Source: Draconibacterium mangrovi
Lineage (GTDB): Bacteria; Bacteroidota; Bacteroidia; Bacteroidales; Prolixibacteraceae
Direction: 5' to 3'
Assembly: GCF_010586825.1 (NCBI RefSeq)
Contig: NZ_JAAAGB010000019.1
Location: forward strand, 1 to 61,757
Length of the DNA stretch: 61,757 bases
The notes beneath the pieces are model-generated. The model searched no databases. It worked only from the letters and a program-made list of their open reading frames with translations, and was not told where the DNA came from. Below, one piece after another: positions 1 to 9,414 of this stretch. A program made the translations under genes and the position numbers. Position 1 is the first letter of the stretch; each line of letters begins with the position of its first letter.

Positions 1-288
1 CAAATCAAAGGCTTAACGATTAGAAAAAGATGGAAGAACTATTATAAAAAAGAAATAAATTTACAGTAATAACCTGTAAACTTTTTTTAGGACGAGTCAC
101 AAAGCAAAAATATAGGGGCGCATCTTGCGCCCCTTAGGGCATGTTCCCAAAAACCGGGGGTAATAATCTCCACGACTGTTTCCAAACGCAAACCATAACT
201 TTCTTAATTTGAAAAGATGTTTCAGCTACACACAAAGTCAGAATTTCTGTTTTTTTTCCCACTTTTGCAGCGTTACAATAGGTAAACT
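1..288. other. Intergenic left edge with a GC hairpin
   Basis: I see no gene here. Positions 115-122 (GGGGCGCA) and 126-133 (TGCGCCCC) form an 8-bp perfect stem with a 3-nt loop. Read on the minus strand it is followed by a T-rich stretch, so it could terminate a minus-strand gene lying left of the window. A weak promoter-like CACTTTTG (260-267, one mismatch to TAnnTTTG) lies 21 bp before the first gene. Confidence 0.45.
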
Positions 289-1335
289 ATGGAGAAATAC
301 ATCGAGCTGTTAAAAACGCTGATCGCTACGCAGTCGTTTAGTAAAGAGGAGGAAAATGCGGCCGCCGTTATGCGTGCATTTTTGGAAAAAGAAGGTATTC
401 CGTATAAAACAAAAGAGAACAACACCTGGGCCTACAATAAATATTATTCGGAAGAAAAGCCTACGATTTTACTCGACTCGCATATCGATACGGTTCGTCC
501 GGCGAAAGGCTACACCAAAGATCCGTTTTCACCTATCGAAGAAGGCGATGTATTATTTGGTTTGGGAAGCAACGATGCCGGTGGCCCGCTGGTTTCGCTT
601 CTGGCAACGTTTGTTCATTTTTACGAGCGTGAAGATCTGCCCTACAACCTGGTTTATGCGGCAACTGCCGAAGAAGAAATTTCAGGCCGCCGAGGTATGG
701 AGATCGTTTTGCCTGAGATTAGCCCTATAACTTTTGCCATAATTGGCGAACCCACTAAAATGGAGCTGGCCATTGCCGAAAAAGGTTTGCTGGTGTTGGA
801 TTGTTACGCCCATGGCAAATCGGGCCATGCAGCCCGCGAAGAAGGCGAAAACGCATTGTACAAAGCTATTGATGACATTGAGAAGCTGCGTAACTTCGAG
901 TTCGAAAAAGTTTCTGAAGTGCTTGGAAAAGTAAAAATATCGGTAACACAAATTGAGGCCGGCACGCAACACAACGTTGTTCCCGATAATTGTCATTTTG
1001 TGGTAGATGTGCGCACCAACGAACACTATACCAACAAAGAAGCTGCTGAAATTATCAGCCAATTGATTGACTCGGAAGTTAAACCGCGTTCGGTTCGTTT
1101 AAATTCATCAGGCATATCGGCGCATCATCCGTTTGCCAAACTGGTTAAAGAAAAAGGCATAAATACCTACGGTTCGCCAACCACTTCCGACCAGTCTATT
1201 ATTCCGTTCCTGTCGGTAAAAATGGGGCCCGGCGATTCGGCACGTTCGCACACCGCCGACGAATACATTTACAAAAGCGAAATTATTGCAGGGATTGAAC
1301 GCTACATCGAATTACTGGAAGAACTAAAGCTGTAA
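289..1335 (+). CDS. M20 family metallo-deacetylase (ArgE-like)
   Basis: A zinc-dependent M20 amidohydrolase of 348 residues, the usual size of the acetylornithine/acetylcitrulline deacetylase group. Metal-site motifs are in order: HID near residue 65, the NDAGG segment near 95, EEE near 128, GEPT near 155 and a C-terminal HTADEY near 322. In Bacteroidota, proteins of this type usually remove the N-acyl group from acylcitrulline or acylornithine in arginine synthesis; that substrate is inferred, because no arg gene lies nearby. It has no signal peptide, so it should be cytoplasmic. The gene stands alone on its strand. A different M20 substrate (dipeptide or N-acyl-diaminopimelate) cannot be excluded. 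Confidence 0.88.
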   Translation: MEKYIELLKTLIATQSFSKEEENAAAVMRAFLEKEGIPYKTKENNTWAYNKYYSEEKPTILLDSHIDTVRPAKGYTKDPFSPIEEGDVLFGLGSNDAGGPLVSLLATFVHFYEREDLPYNLVYAATAEEEISGRRGMEIVLPEISPITFAIIGEPTKMELAIAEKGLLVLDCYAHGKSGHAAREEGENALYKAIDDIEKLRNFEFEKVSEVLGKVKISVTQIEAGTQHNVVPDNCHFVVDVRTNEHYTNKEAAEIISQLIDSEVKPRSVRLNSSGISAHHPFAKLVKEKGINTYGSPTTSDQSIIPFLSVKMGPGDSARSHTADEYIYKSEIIAGIERYIELLEELKL

Positions 1336-1494
1336 TCAGTCTTTGTAAGAAAACGCCAAATGCTACGTTACTCTCGGTTTGAAAACGGTCGATTACGAAA
1401 GTAAACTCCCTGATTTCCAAACTCTAGAAAGCCTTGCCTTTGACGCGTTCTTATCAAAGAAAAAGAAATAGCTGAGTTTTCCGGCAAACACTAA

Positions 1495-2721
1495 TTAGCC
1501 ACCAATTATTCTTCTGATGCGGTCGTCCAAAGCAGCCTGATCGGCAGTAAAACTTGCCAGTCCGGCCAGGTTTAGCAAGGTATCGATAGCCAGTTCGCCA
1601 TTGGCAATACGCTGTGCCCAACGCTGATGATTGGGTATTTTTCCATCGTCAGCAATCAGTTTATAATCTTTTTCGCTGAGGTACGGAAACATATCGCCGC
1701 ATTCCGCTTCATGCACCCGGTCGATCAATTCATTTTCATTTTTTGGAAGATTCGCATCCAGACTTTTTGCAAGTTCCAGTTCTTTTTCGCTCACCTCCCA
1801 TAATTTTTCAGGGAAATAGTTGGCAGCATTGTCGGTTAAATCTACCGGATAAACTTCGTTCAGTTTCGATTGAAAGTTGCCATCCATGTTTATTTTTCCC
1901 TCGGCAGCCACTTTTGTGGGCATGGTAAAAACATCGGTTCCGGCCAGTGCATCCAGCTGCGAATAATGGCGCAAACTTGCTGCAATCAATTTGGTAGGTG
2001 TTTCATTGTGTTTGGTCAGTTCGGTAACAATATGCTGTGCGGAAATAACTGTCCGCTCACCTGCCCCGCTGCCGCTTCCCAGCTCGTTATCTTTTATGTA
2101 AGCGCCAATCCGGCCTAAAAACACATTGCAGTAATTGGGTTTTGTTATAGCAGCCACCATCGCATTTTGCCGGGCCGAAAACTCAAGTGTAAAATTGATT
2201 TTCACACCCAGCTCACGCAGTTTCCGGGCCCCCAGCAATCCGGTTGCTGTGTAGGGTACCTTAACAATAAACTGATCGGGACAAATGGAAAAGTAGCGCA
2301 ATCCGTAATCAATAATGGCATTAAAATTATAGGCCGTATTGGTGTGTAGTTCAACACTTACAAAGCCTCCAAACTTTTTGGCCAGCCGAATACCGTGCCG
2401 GGCATTTAAAATAAATGCGATCTCAACAATTTGCTCTTCTATTGGCAGGTCTTTTACAATTTCTACCGTCTGCTCAACAAAATCATCATAAATTCCTTTC
2501 TGAATTTCGTTGTTTACCAGCGTGTTGTTGGTGGTTAAAGCCGTCATTTCGGCCGACCAGTTTTTTTCGGCCTCCTCCATATCGCCGGTGTCGAGCCAAA
2601 GTTCTGTGCCTGTATTTTTTAATCCCTGCCAGAATGGATCCGGGCTGGCACTCACTTTCGTTTCATTTACATCTTGTAAAACAAATTGTTTGATCTTTTC
2701 CTTTAACTTTTCATTCATCAT
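1495..2721 (-). CDS. Transaldolase family protein
   Basis: A 408-residue protein of the transaldolase (class I aldolase) superfamily. The first strand motif LWLDTGD is at about residues 41-47, TTNNTLV at 63-69, and the Schiff-base lysine is K154 in the FIVKVPYTATG segment. FTLEFSARQ and FLGRIGAYI further on fit the later barrel strands. It is longer than the ~220-residue short transaldolases and resembles a long Bacteroidota form. The expected role is transfer of a dihydroxyacetone unit between sugar phosphates in the pentose phosphate pathway. It is transcribed divergently from mnmH across ~140 bp. A second start at codon 2 is possible. Confidence 0.85.
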   Translation of the reverse strand: MMNEKLKEKIKQFVLQDVNETKVSASPDPFWQGLKNTGTELWLDTGDMEEAEKNWSAEMTALTTNNTLVNNEIQKGIYDDFVEQTVEIVKDLPIEEQIVEIAFILNARHGIRLAKKFGGFVSVELHTNTAYNFNAIIDYGLRYFSICPDQFIVKVPYTATGLLGARKLRELGVKINFTLEFSARQNAMVAAITKPNYCNVFLGRIGAYIKDNELGSGSGAGERTVISAQHIVTELTKHNETPTKLIAASLRHYSQLDALAGTDVFTMPTKVAAEGKINMDGNFQSKLNEVYPVDLTDNAANYFPEKLWEVSEKELELAKSLDANLPKNENELIDRVHEAECGDMFPYLSEKDYKLIADDGKIPNHQRWAQRIANGELAIDTLLNLAGLASFTADQAALDDRIRRIIGG

Positions 2722-2848
2722 TATTCAGCTTTGTAATTATACCATCATTACGTTAATTTAACTTTTGGGTTATACCCGCCAAATCAATACTTGCTAACTA
2801 CTTTTAAACATTATGCGCGTTCTGTTTATGATATATTGCCCGAATAAA

Positions 2849-2856
2849 TAACTTTG
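2849..2856 (+). promoter_or_regulatory. Candidate mnmH-selD promoter, -7 element
   Basis: TAACTTTG is an exact match to the Bacteroidota -7 consensus TAnnTTTG. A TTTA lies 20 bp upstream (2825-2828) in the place of the -33 TTTG. The ATG of mnmH begins only 5 nt after this element, which would make the mRNA leaderless or nearly so. Confidence 0.5.
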
Positions 2857-2861
2857 TCACC

Positions 2862-3920
2862 ATGTTACACGAGATCAGTATTTCAGAATATATTAAACTG
2901 GCCGAGTCGGTTCCGCTTGTCGATGTTCGTTCGCCGGGCGAATACGAAAAAGGGCACATACCGGGAGCATTTAGCATTCCGTTGTTCTCGAATGACGAGC
3001 GTGCCGCTGTGGGCACTGTGTATGTTCAGCAATCAAAAGAGAAAGCCATTGAGCTGGGTTACAAATACGTTACACCAAAGTTAGAATGGTTTATTTCGGA
3101 ATCAAGTAAGCTGGCTCCCGATGGTGTAATTGCCGTGCATTGCTGGCGTGGAGGAATGCGTTCAAGGTCGTTTGCCCAACACCTTTCCGATAACGGTTTT
3201 TCAAAGGTTTACGTGATTACCGGAGGTTACAAAGCGTTCCGAAATCATGCATTGGAATCGTTTAAAACCGAAGCTAATATTTGTATTTTGGGTGGTTACA
3301 CCGGAAGCGGGAAAACACATATTTTATATTCGCTGAAAGATCAGGGCGAGCAAATTATCGATTTGGAAGGACTGGCCAACCACAAAGGATCGGCTTTCGG
3401 CCGTATTGGAGACGGTAAACAACCCTCCATCGAGCAATTTGAAAATGACCTGTTTTGGGTATGGAAAGACCTGGATTACACCAAAACCATTTGGATTGAA
3501 GACGAAAGTCATCGTATTGGTTTGGTAAATATCCCCATGAACTTTTTTGAGAAGATGAGACGCCAACCGGTTATTTTCCTTGATATTTCACGGGCAGAAA
3601 GAGCGCGTTTTCTGGTTAAGGATTATTCAGAAGCCGACAAAGCGATGCTGAGAGACTCCATTCTGCGAATAGAAAAGCGACTGGGAGGATTAAATACCAG
3701 ATATGCGCTGGAACACCTTGAAAAAAACGAACTATTTGAAGTGGCGATGATCTGCCTGATATACTACGACAAATACTACCTGAGAGGATTGAAAAACAGG
3801 GAACACCAGGATATTTACACTTTAGAATCAGCTACCATTTCGCCGGAAATAATAACCAAACAAATAAAAGCCTTTTATGAGTCTGTCAGATACGAAAAAT
3901 ATAAAGCTCACACAGTATAG
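2862..3920 (+). CDS. mnmH: tRNA 2-selenouridine synthase
   Basis: MnmH (SelU/YbbB) replaces sulfur with selenium at the wobble 2-thiouridine of Lys, Glu and Gln tRNAs using selenophosphate. The 352-residue protein has an N-terminal rhodanese domain with catalytic C94 inside [11 protein letters not shown], followed by a P-loop domain with [10 protein letters not shown] at 144-153 (K151). Both halves match the family order. It overlaps selD, the selenophosphate supplier, by 44 nt, so the two are surely co-transcribed and probably translationally coupled. No selA or selB is present here, which suggests that selenium serves tRNA modification at this locus. The start is the first ATG after the promoter element. 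Confidence 0.95.
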   Translation: MLHEISISEYIKLAESVPLVDVRSPGEYEKGHIPGAFSIPLFSNDERAAVGTVYVQQSKEKAIELGYKYVTPKLEWFISESSKLAPDGVIAVHCWRGGMRSRSFAQHLSDNGFSKVYVITGGYKAFRNHALESFKTEANICILGGYTGSGKTHILYSLKDQGEQIIDLEGLANHKGSAFGRIGDGKQPSIEQFENDLFWVWKDLDYTKTIWIEDESHRIGLVNIPMNFFEKMRRQPVIFLDISRAERARFLVKDYSEADKAMLRDSILRIEKRLGGLNTRYALEHLEKNELFEVAMICLIYYDKYYLRGLKNREHQDIYTLESATISPEIITKQIKAFYESVRYEKYKAHTV

Positions 3921-4923
3921 CCACGGAGCCGGTTGCGGCTGCAAAATATCGCCTAAAGTTTTAAGTACCATTCTTGAAACAAAACTCGACATGGGAATTC
4001 AACCCAATCTTTTGGTTGGTAACGATAGTCGCGACGATGCTGCCGTTCTGGATTTAGGAAACGGCACTGCCATTATCAGTACTACCGACTTTTTTATGCC
4101 CATTGTTGACGACCCGTTTACTTTTGGTCGTATAGCTGCAACCAATGCCATCAGCGATGTTTTTGCCATGGGCGGGAAACCAATACTGGCGATTGCCATT
4201 TTGGGCTGGCCAATAAATAAACTGGCCCCTGAAGTTGCACGCGAAGTGGTTGAAGGCGGTCGTCAGGTTTGTAAAGATGTAGGAATAAGTTTGGCCGGCG
4301 GTCACAGCATAGACAGCCCGGAGCCGATTTTCGGCCTTGCCGTTACCGGACAGGTTGATCTGAAGAACATAAAACAAAACGACACCGCCACCAAAGGTTG
4401 TCAGTTGCTTCTTACAAAACCGTTGGGAGTTGGTATTTTAACGACTGCACAGAAAAAAGGCATTCTGGCAAGCGAACACGAACAAACTGCACCTGAATTG
4501 ATGTGCCAGCTAAATACGCCCGGTTTTGAACTGGCAAAAATAGAAGGTGTAAAAGCCATGACCGATGTAACGGGTTTTGGATTGCTCGGTCACCTCACTG
4601 AAATGTGCGAAGGCAGCAAGCTTTCGGCACAAATTGAATATGATAAAATTCCAACATTGCCCATGCTTCAACCCTACCTGGAACAAAATTGTATTCCGGG
4701 TGGTACATTGCGCAACTGGGATAGCTACGGGCATAATGTTTCTATGAAAGAGGCCAGCTACAAAAATATTTTATGCGATCCGCAGACCAGTGGCGGTTTG
4801 TTACTGGCTGTTGAACCGGAAGCGCTTTCGGAAGTAGAAGTTTGCCTGGCTAAATTCAATATCACAGCTACACCATTCGGACAATTAACCGAAAAACAAA
4901 AACAATTTATTACAGTAGTGTAA
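3877..4923 (+). CDS. selD: Selenide, water dikinase
   Basis: SelD makes selenophosphate from selenide and ATP. The N-terminal segment [11 protein letters not shown] is nearly identical to the E. coli enzyme, with catalytic C20 and K23; the active residue is cysteine, not selenocysteine. The 348-residue length, the [10 protein letters not shown] segment and the later [10 protein letters not shown] motif are typical of the PurM-like fold. It starts inside the 3' end of mnmH (44-nt overlap), coupling donor and user enzymes. The start ATG was chosen because it places the catalytic cysteine at the usual position, about 20 residues in. Confidence 0.96.
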   Translation: MSLSDTKNIKLTQYSHGAGCGCKISPKVLSTILETKLDMGIQPNLLVGNDSRDDAAVLDLGNGTAIISTTDFFMPIVDDPFTFGRIAATNAISDVFAMGGKPILAIAILGWPINKLAPEVAREVVEGGRQVCKDVGISLAGGHSIDSPEPIFGLAVTGQVDLKNIKQNDTATKGCQLLLTKPLGVGILTTAQKKGILASEHEQTAPELMCQLNTPGFELAKIEGVKAMTDVTGFGLLGHLTEMCEGSKLSAQIEYDKIPTLPMLQPYLEQNCIPGGTLRNWDSYGHNVSMKEASYKNILCDPQTSGGLLLAVEPEALSEVEVCLAKFNITATPFGQLTEKQKQFITVV

Positions 4924-4929
4924 ATTTCT

Positions 4930-5024
4930 GGAAGTCGCAGTTTTCAGTCCCAGTATCCAGTCGTAGTTATCAGTCACAGTTAACAGTCGCAGTATCCAGA
5001 ATCCAGTATCAAGAATCCAGTATC
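4930..5024. repeat. Degenerate CAGT/TCCAGTAT low-complexity tract
   Basis: The gap between selD and the next gene is made of imperfect short units such as CAGTCGCAGT, CAGTATCCAG and AATCCAGTATCA, repeated about ten times. It encodes nothing visible. It resembles the other word-like intergenic tracts in this window, near 13.0, 14.4, 15.6, 22.8 and 33.3 kb. Confidence 0.7.
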
Positions 5025-5028
5025 AATT

Positions 5029-5274
5029 ATGGAAAAAAACGCAGATAAAGAGCCTCAAAAGCAACCAAACAATCCCTTGCATGGTAAAACACTTGAGGCC
5101 ATTTTGGTGTACCTGGTAAGTTACTACGGCTGGGACGAACTGGGCGATATTATCCACATCAATTCATTCCGGAATAATCCCAGCTTAAAATCGAGCCTTA
5201 AATTTTTACGCAAAACACCATGGGCCCGCGAAAAGGTGGAGCAACTTTATGTTGAAACGGTAAAAAAAGCTTAA
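5029..5274 (+). CDS. VF530 family DNA-binding protein
   Basis: A small, 81-residue protein matching the VF530 family, whose members were named from a Vibrio structure and are described as double-stranded-DNA binding. The recognisable core runs from about residue 15 ([13 protein letters not shown]) through the GWDELG segment to the Trp-containing [14 protein letters not shown] near 60-74. The first 14 residues are charged and probably disordered. It is preceded by the repeat tract rather than by a recognisable promoter. Its cellular role is not known. Confidence 0.85.
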   Translation: MEKNADKEPQKQPNNPLHGKTLEAILVYLVSYYGWDELGDIIHINSFRNNPSLKSSLKFLRKTPWAREKVEQLYVETVKKA

Positions 5275-5454
5275 GCTAACTTCAAAAATTATCTGCCCCC
5301 AACAAGCATTTATCTTGCTCTTATACAAGTTTTAGGTCAACACGATGTTAATGGCTCATGTGTTTAAACCTTATACCACACGTTTTGTTATATTGGCGTT
5401 ATTTCAACGACGAATAAAAATTAAAAACAACTATTAACCAATCAATTCAACAAA

Positions 5455-6099
5455 ATGAGTAAGATCGTTCAATTTGGAGAAAACGTTCAGGGATACACCA
5501 TCCCGGTTTTAAACGAAAGAGAAATTCGTGCCGCAGCAGGAATGCTTTTTATGCTGATGTTTATTTCTATTCAGCAGGCTACGCAAGGCAATTTTACACC
5601 CTTAAAATATGCCATTGTTGTTTTCCTGACCGACATGTTGATCCGCGTGCTGATTAACCCAAAATATTCACCAACACTCATTCTCGGGCGTTGGATCGTG
5701 CGTAACCAAACACCCGAATATGTTGGGGCACGCCAAAAGAAATTCGCCTGGAAAATAGGAATTGCACTGGCTTTTACCATGTTGGTATTGGCCGTAATTG
5801 TAAACTCATACAGCCCGATAACCGGCATTATCTGCATGATCTGCCTGGTATTTTTATTTTTCGAAGCCGTATTTGGTATTTGCCTCGGTTGCAAATTTTA
5901 TCCTTTATTTTTTAAAGACAAAGTGCAATATTGTCCGGGAGAAGTTTGCGATATAAAGTCACGCCACGAGATTCAGAAAACAAACTGGTCGCATTTACTT
6001 ATCGTATTAGGGTTTGCGGCTTTTATCGCACTCACCTATTTTGCATTTAACGAGCAATTTGTAAAACCACCCTTCGATTTGTTTGGGTTAAGTTCATAA
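5455..6099 (+). CDS. DUF4395 domain membrane protein
   Basis: A 214-residue integral membrane protein of the DUF4395 family. About four hydrophobic segments are visible: one near residues 27-60, a pair at about 100-145, and one near 180-200. Between them lies a Cys-rich loop with CLGCKFY and CPGEVC, which could bind a metal or form disulfides. Members are often found near thiosulfate/sulfur-handling or thioredoxin-like genes, but none is next to it here. Function unknown. The first ATG is followed by a cytoplasmic-looking segment, so the start seems right. Confidence 0.8.
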   Translation: MSKIVQFGENVQGYTIPVLNEREIRAAAGMLFMLMFISIQQATQGNFTPLKYAIVVFLTDMLIRVLINPKYSPTLILGRWIVRNQTPEYVGARQKKFAWKIGIALAFTMLVLAVIVNSYSPITGIICMICLVFLFFEAVFGICLGCKFYPLFFKDKVQYCPGEVCDIKSRHEIQKTNWSHLLIVLGFAAFIALTYFAFNEQFVKPPFDLFGLSS

Positions 6100-6119
6100 G
6101 CGAAATAAACTGTACCGTT

Positions 6120-6159
6120 CTTGTATTTTTGGGTTTTCACGGAAACGCGAAAATACAAG
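6120..6159 (+). terminator. Hairpin after the DUF4395 gene
   Basis: CTTGTATTTT (6120-6129) pairs with AAAATACAAG (6150-6159), with a second short stem inside the loop. There is no clean T-run after it, so it is only a possible terminator. Confidence 0.35.
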
Positions 6160-6333
6160 CCGGTTCAGCCTTTTGTATCCCCACCATCCGGCAAGTGGTT
6201 TTATTATCCGAAATATTATGTGAACTGTGTCACCCGGAAAACTGTTGTAAATCATAATAATAAACATTTCCGTGTGCGAACACGGTAAATAAAATTTTAT
6301 AGATTTACAAAATAACTATCTAAATAAAAATTT

Positions 6334-7464
6334 ATGATTCTTGGATTATTAAAGGAACACGGTAAAGAAACACGTGTCGCTTTACTTCCGGAAACTGTGA
6401 AAGCTTTTACCGATCTGAAAGTTGAGGTATTGGTTGAACAGGGAGCCGGCGAAAAAGCATTTGCATCCGATGCCGACTACGAAGCCGTTGGAGCAAAAAC
6501 AGTTTCGCGCGACGAAGTGTTTGCCAAAGCCGAAGTTCTACTTCAAATTCAGCCACCCGCAGAAGGTGACACCGGGAGAATTAAAGATTCTCAGGTTTGG
6601 ATTAGCGCGTTCAACCCGCTTTGGGATACAACGCTGGTAAAAACTTTCCTCGATAAGGGTATCACAACATTTAGTCTCGATTTGATTCCGCGTACAACAC
6701 GTGCGCAGGCCATGGACATTTTGTCGTCGATGGCAACGGTTTCGGGCTATATGGCTGTGCTGGAGGCTGCGGCAAAACTGCCTACCTTCTTCCCAATGTT
6801 TATGACAGCCGCCGGTACCATTCGTCCGGCCAATGTGCTCATTCTGGGCGCCGGTGTTGCAGGTTTACAGGCCATTGCAACCTCGCGTAAACTGGGTGCA
6901 CAGGTGCAGGTTTTCGATGTACGCTCGGCGGTAAAAGAAGAGGTAATGAGCCTTGGTGGTAAATTTGTTGAAGTTGAAGGAGCAACCGAAGACAAAGCTG
7001 CCGGTGGATATGCCGTTGAACAAACCGAAGAATATAAAAAGAAACAACAGGACAGAATCAATGAGGTGGCCGCCAAATCGAATGTGGTGATCTGTACCGC
7101 ACAGATTCCGGGGCGCAAAGCACCGCTTTTGATTCCGAAAGAAGCTGTTGACGCTATGAAACCGGGATCGGTAATTATCGATCTGGCTGCATCAACAGGC
7201 GGGAACTGCGAACTTACCAAAAACGACGAAACTGTTGAATACAAAGGCGTTTCTATAATCGGGCAATCAAATTACCCGGCGCAAAAACCGGTTGATGCCA
7301 GTCGCATGTTCGGAAAGAACGTGTTGAACTTCATGAAGTTAATTATTGGAGAAGAGGGTGAACTCAACCTGAATTTTGAAGATGACATTGTAAAAGGAAC
7401 CTGCATTACCCATGCAAAAGAACTTTACAACGAACGAGTAAAATCAGTTATCGAAACCAATTAA
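6334..7464 (+). CDS. pntAA: NAD(P) transhydrogenase subunit alpha, part 1
   Basis: This is the NAD(H)-binding domain I of proton-translocating transhydrogenase, 376 residues. It contains an alanine dehydrogenase/PNT N-terminal domain starting with a GLLKEHGKETRVALLP-type motif and a Rossmann segment LGAGVAGLQA at about 171-180. The complex transfers hydride from NADH to NADP+ driven by the proton gradient, giving NADPH. Here the alpha subunit is split into two polypeptides, as in Rhodospirillum rubrum, with part 2 starting 11 nt downstream. It is the first gene of a three-gene operon, and the upstream 230 bp hold only AT-rich sequence. Confidence 0.95.
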   Translation: MILGLLKEHGKETRVALLPETVKAFTDLKVEVLVEQGAGEKAFASDADYEAVGAKTVSRDEVFAKAEVLLQIQPPAEGDTGRIKDSQVWISAFNPLWDTTLVKTFLDKGITTFSLDLIPRTTRAQAMDILSSMATVSGYMAVLEAAAKLPTFFPMFMTAAGTIRPANVLILGAGVAGLQAIATSRKLGAQVQVFDVRSAVKEEVMSLGGKFVEVEGATEDKAAGGYAVEQTEEYKKKQQDRINEVAAKSNVVICTAQIPGRKAPLLIPKEAVDAMKPGSVIIDLAASTGGNCELTKNDETVEYKGVSIIGQSNYPAQKPVDASRMFGKNVLNFMKLIIGEEGELNLNFEDDIVKGTCITHAKELYNERVKSVIETN

Positions 7465-7475
7465 ATGAATAAACA

Positions 7476-7781
7476 ATGGAAAGTATATTAACTTTTTTAA
7501 CCGAAAATAAAGAAGCGATATTCATTATAGTGTTATCGATATTTCTTGGATTCGAGGTAATTTCCAACGTGCCATCGGTGTTGCACACTCCCCTTATGTC
7601 GGGAGCCAACGCAATCAGCGGTGTAATTATAATCGGAGGAATTATCCTTGTTGGTCACGCTTCATCTACTTTCGAGTGGATACTGGGCGCTATTGCCCTG
7701 TTTATGGCTACGCTTAACGTGGCCGGAGGATTTGTTGTTACAGACCGCATGCTCGAAATGTTTAAAAAGAAGAAAAAATAA
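7476..7781 (+). CDS. pntAB: NAD(P) transhydrogenase subunit alpha, part 2
   Basis: A 101-residue membrane subunit with three hydrophobic helices (about 15-35, 42-62 and 68-90), corresponding to the C-terminal membrane part of E. coli PntA. The segment VSNVPSVLHTPLMSGANAISG is the conserved family signature, though written in E. coli as part of a longer chain. It sits between the NAD-binding subunit and pntB, 11 nt after the former and 2 nt before the latter. It contributes to the proton channel with PntB. Confidence 0.94.
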   Translation: MESILTFLTENKEAIFIIVLSIFLGFEVISNVPSVLHTPLMSGANAISGVIIIGGIILVGHASSTFEWILGAIALFMATLNVAGGFVVTDRMLEMFKKKKK

Positions 7782-7783
7782 CG

Positions 7784-9205
7784 ATGAACGCTATGATTTT
7801 ACTAAATACATTAATGCCGGGACAAGTTGTCCTGGAATACAGTTATCTTCTTTCAGCCATTATGTTTGTAATCGGACTGAAACTGGAAAGTAATCCTGCC
7901 ACCGCCCGAAAAGGAAACTTCTGGGCTGCCTCGGGTATGATCCTTCCAATGATCACCACCCTGCTATTAAACAAAGATGCTGCCGGCGAAGGAATTTCTC
8001 TCGCCAATGCAGCAGCGGTAATCCTTATTATTGCAGCGGGAGCTGTAGTTGGAACCGTAATGGCCCGAAAAGTAAAAATGACGGCCATGCCTCAAATGGT
8101 ATCATTCTTTAATGCTACCGGAGGTGCGGCATCAGCGGCTGTGGCTTTAATCGAGTTTACAAAAAATCCGAATCAGGCACTTTTAGTAACCTTGCTCGGA
8201 TTGGTTGTAGGTAGTATTGCCTTTAGTGGTAGTATGATTGCATATGGAAAACTGGATGGTAAAGTGGGTGATATTTTTGCCAGATTTATGACCTACCTAA
8301 ACCTGTTCTTTATGCTGTTGATTGTTGTCATCATTCTGCTGGTACTATTCGGCGGTTTCGGTCAGGCAACCGTTTCATACCTTGTATACGGACTGCTGGT
8401 ATTAAGCATCGTTTATGGAGTTAGTTTTGTGATGCCAATCGGTGGCGCGGATATGCCAGTTGTTATTTCATTACTGAACTCACTGACAGGTATTGCAGCT
8501 GCTATGGCCGGTTTTATCTATCAGAACGAAGCGATGATTCTTGGAGGTATACTCGTAGGAGCCGCCGGAACCATTCTTACCCTACAAATGTGTAAAGCAA
8601 TGAACCGATCTCTGATTAACGTGATAATTGGAGCATTTGGTGGCGGTGGTGCAAGCCATGCTGATGTTCAGGGAAGTATTAAGGAAATTACATTGAGCGA
8701 TGCAGCTGTTTTGTTGAGCTACTCGCAAAAAGTAGTAATTATTCCTGGTTATGGATTGGCAGTTGCGCAGGCGCAGCACATTGCTCACGAACTGGATTCG
8801 TTGCTTGAGAGCAAAGGCGTTGAAGTAAAATACGCCATTCACCCGGTAGCTGGTCGTATGCCGGGACACATGAACGTCTTGCTGGCAGAAGCCGACGTGC
8901 CTTACGAACAACTGGTGGAAATGGATGACATTAATCCGGATATGCCAAATGTTGATGTGGCAATTGTGGTTGGAGCCAACGACGTGGTAAACCCTGCTGC
9001 TTATGACGATCCGGGAAGCCCGATCTATGGCATGCCGATCATCGATGCACACCTGGCCAAAAACATCATTATCATGAAACGTGGTATGGGTAAAGGTTAT
9101 GCGGGTATCGAGAACTTCCTGTTCTTTAACGACAAAGCACGTATGTTGTTTGGCGATGCCAAGAAATCGATTTCCAGCCTGGTTAGTGAAATTAAGAGTA
9201 TGTAA
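7784..9205 (+). CDS. pntB: NAD(P) transhydrogenase subunit beta
   Basis: The beta subunit, 473 residues, has an N-terminal membrane domain of about eight or nine helices (to about residue 270) and a C-terminal NADP(H)-binding domain III. The latter shows the GYGLAVAQAQH segment, HPVAGRMPGHMN and the GANDVVNPAA motif that binds NADP. Only 2 nt separate it from pntAB. The first ATG was taken; a second at codon 4 is equally possible. A strong terminator follows at 9238-9272, closing the operon. Confidence 0.96.
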   Translation: MNAMILLNTLMPGQVVLEYSYLLSAIMFVIGLKLESNPATARKGNFWAASGMILPMITTLLLNKDAAGEGISLANAAAVILIIAAGAVVGTVMARKVKMTAMPQMVSFFNATGGAASAAVALIEFTKNPNQALLVTLLGLVVGSIAFSGSMIAYGKLDGKVGDIFARFMTYLNLFFMLLIVVIILLVLFGGFGQATVSYLVYGLLVLSIVYGVSFVMPIGGADMPVVISLLNSLTGIAAAMAGFIYQNEAMILGGILVGAAGTILTLQMCKAMNRSLINVIIGAFGGGGASHADVQGSIKEITLSDAAVLLSYSQKVVIIPGYGLAVAQAQHIAHELDSLLESKGVEVKYAIHPVAGRMPGHMNVLLAEADVPYEQLVEMDDINPDMPNVDVAIVVGANDVVNPAAYDDPGSPIYGMPIIDAHLAKNIIIMKRGMGKGYAGIENFLFFNDKARMLFGDAKKSISSLVSEIKSM

Positions 9206-9237
9206 AAGCAAAACGTAATAAGCTTTGTGCAAAGTGA

Positions 9238-9272
9238 AAAATGCCACTTCGAAACCGAAGTGGCATTTTTTT
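9238..9272 (+). terminator. Rho-independent terminator of pntAA-AB-B
   Basis: ATGCCACTTCG (9241-9251) and CGAAGTGGCAT (9256-9266) form an 11-bp perfect stem with an AAAC loop, followed by seven T residues. Confidence 0.92.
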
Positions 9273-9414
9273 GCGCTCTGCCCCTTGCTCCTTGCCCGCC
9301 GGTCCTAAATCAATAAAACATTAAACCCTTTATCAGAAAATAAATAACGGCTGATTCTTGTGTTCTAAATCCTATTTTCGCGGCTCAAAATTTCAATTAT
9401 TTAAATATTTAAGA

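Noticed and set aside
1336..1494. Protein-like remnant downstream of the M20 gene
   Set aside because: A short in-frame stretch ending in four lysines looked like a gene tail, but I could not relate it to a family and it is under 30 codons.
6100..6333. Riboswitch before the transhydrogenase operon
   Set aside because: Only one AT-rich hairpin and no conserved aptamer pattern that I recognise.
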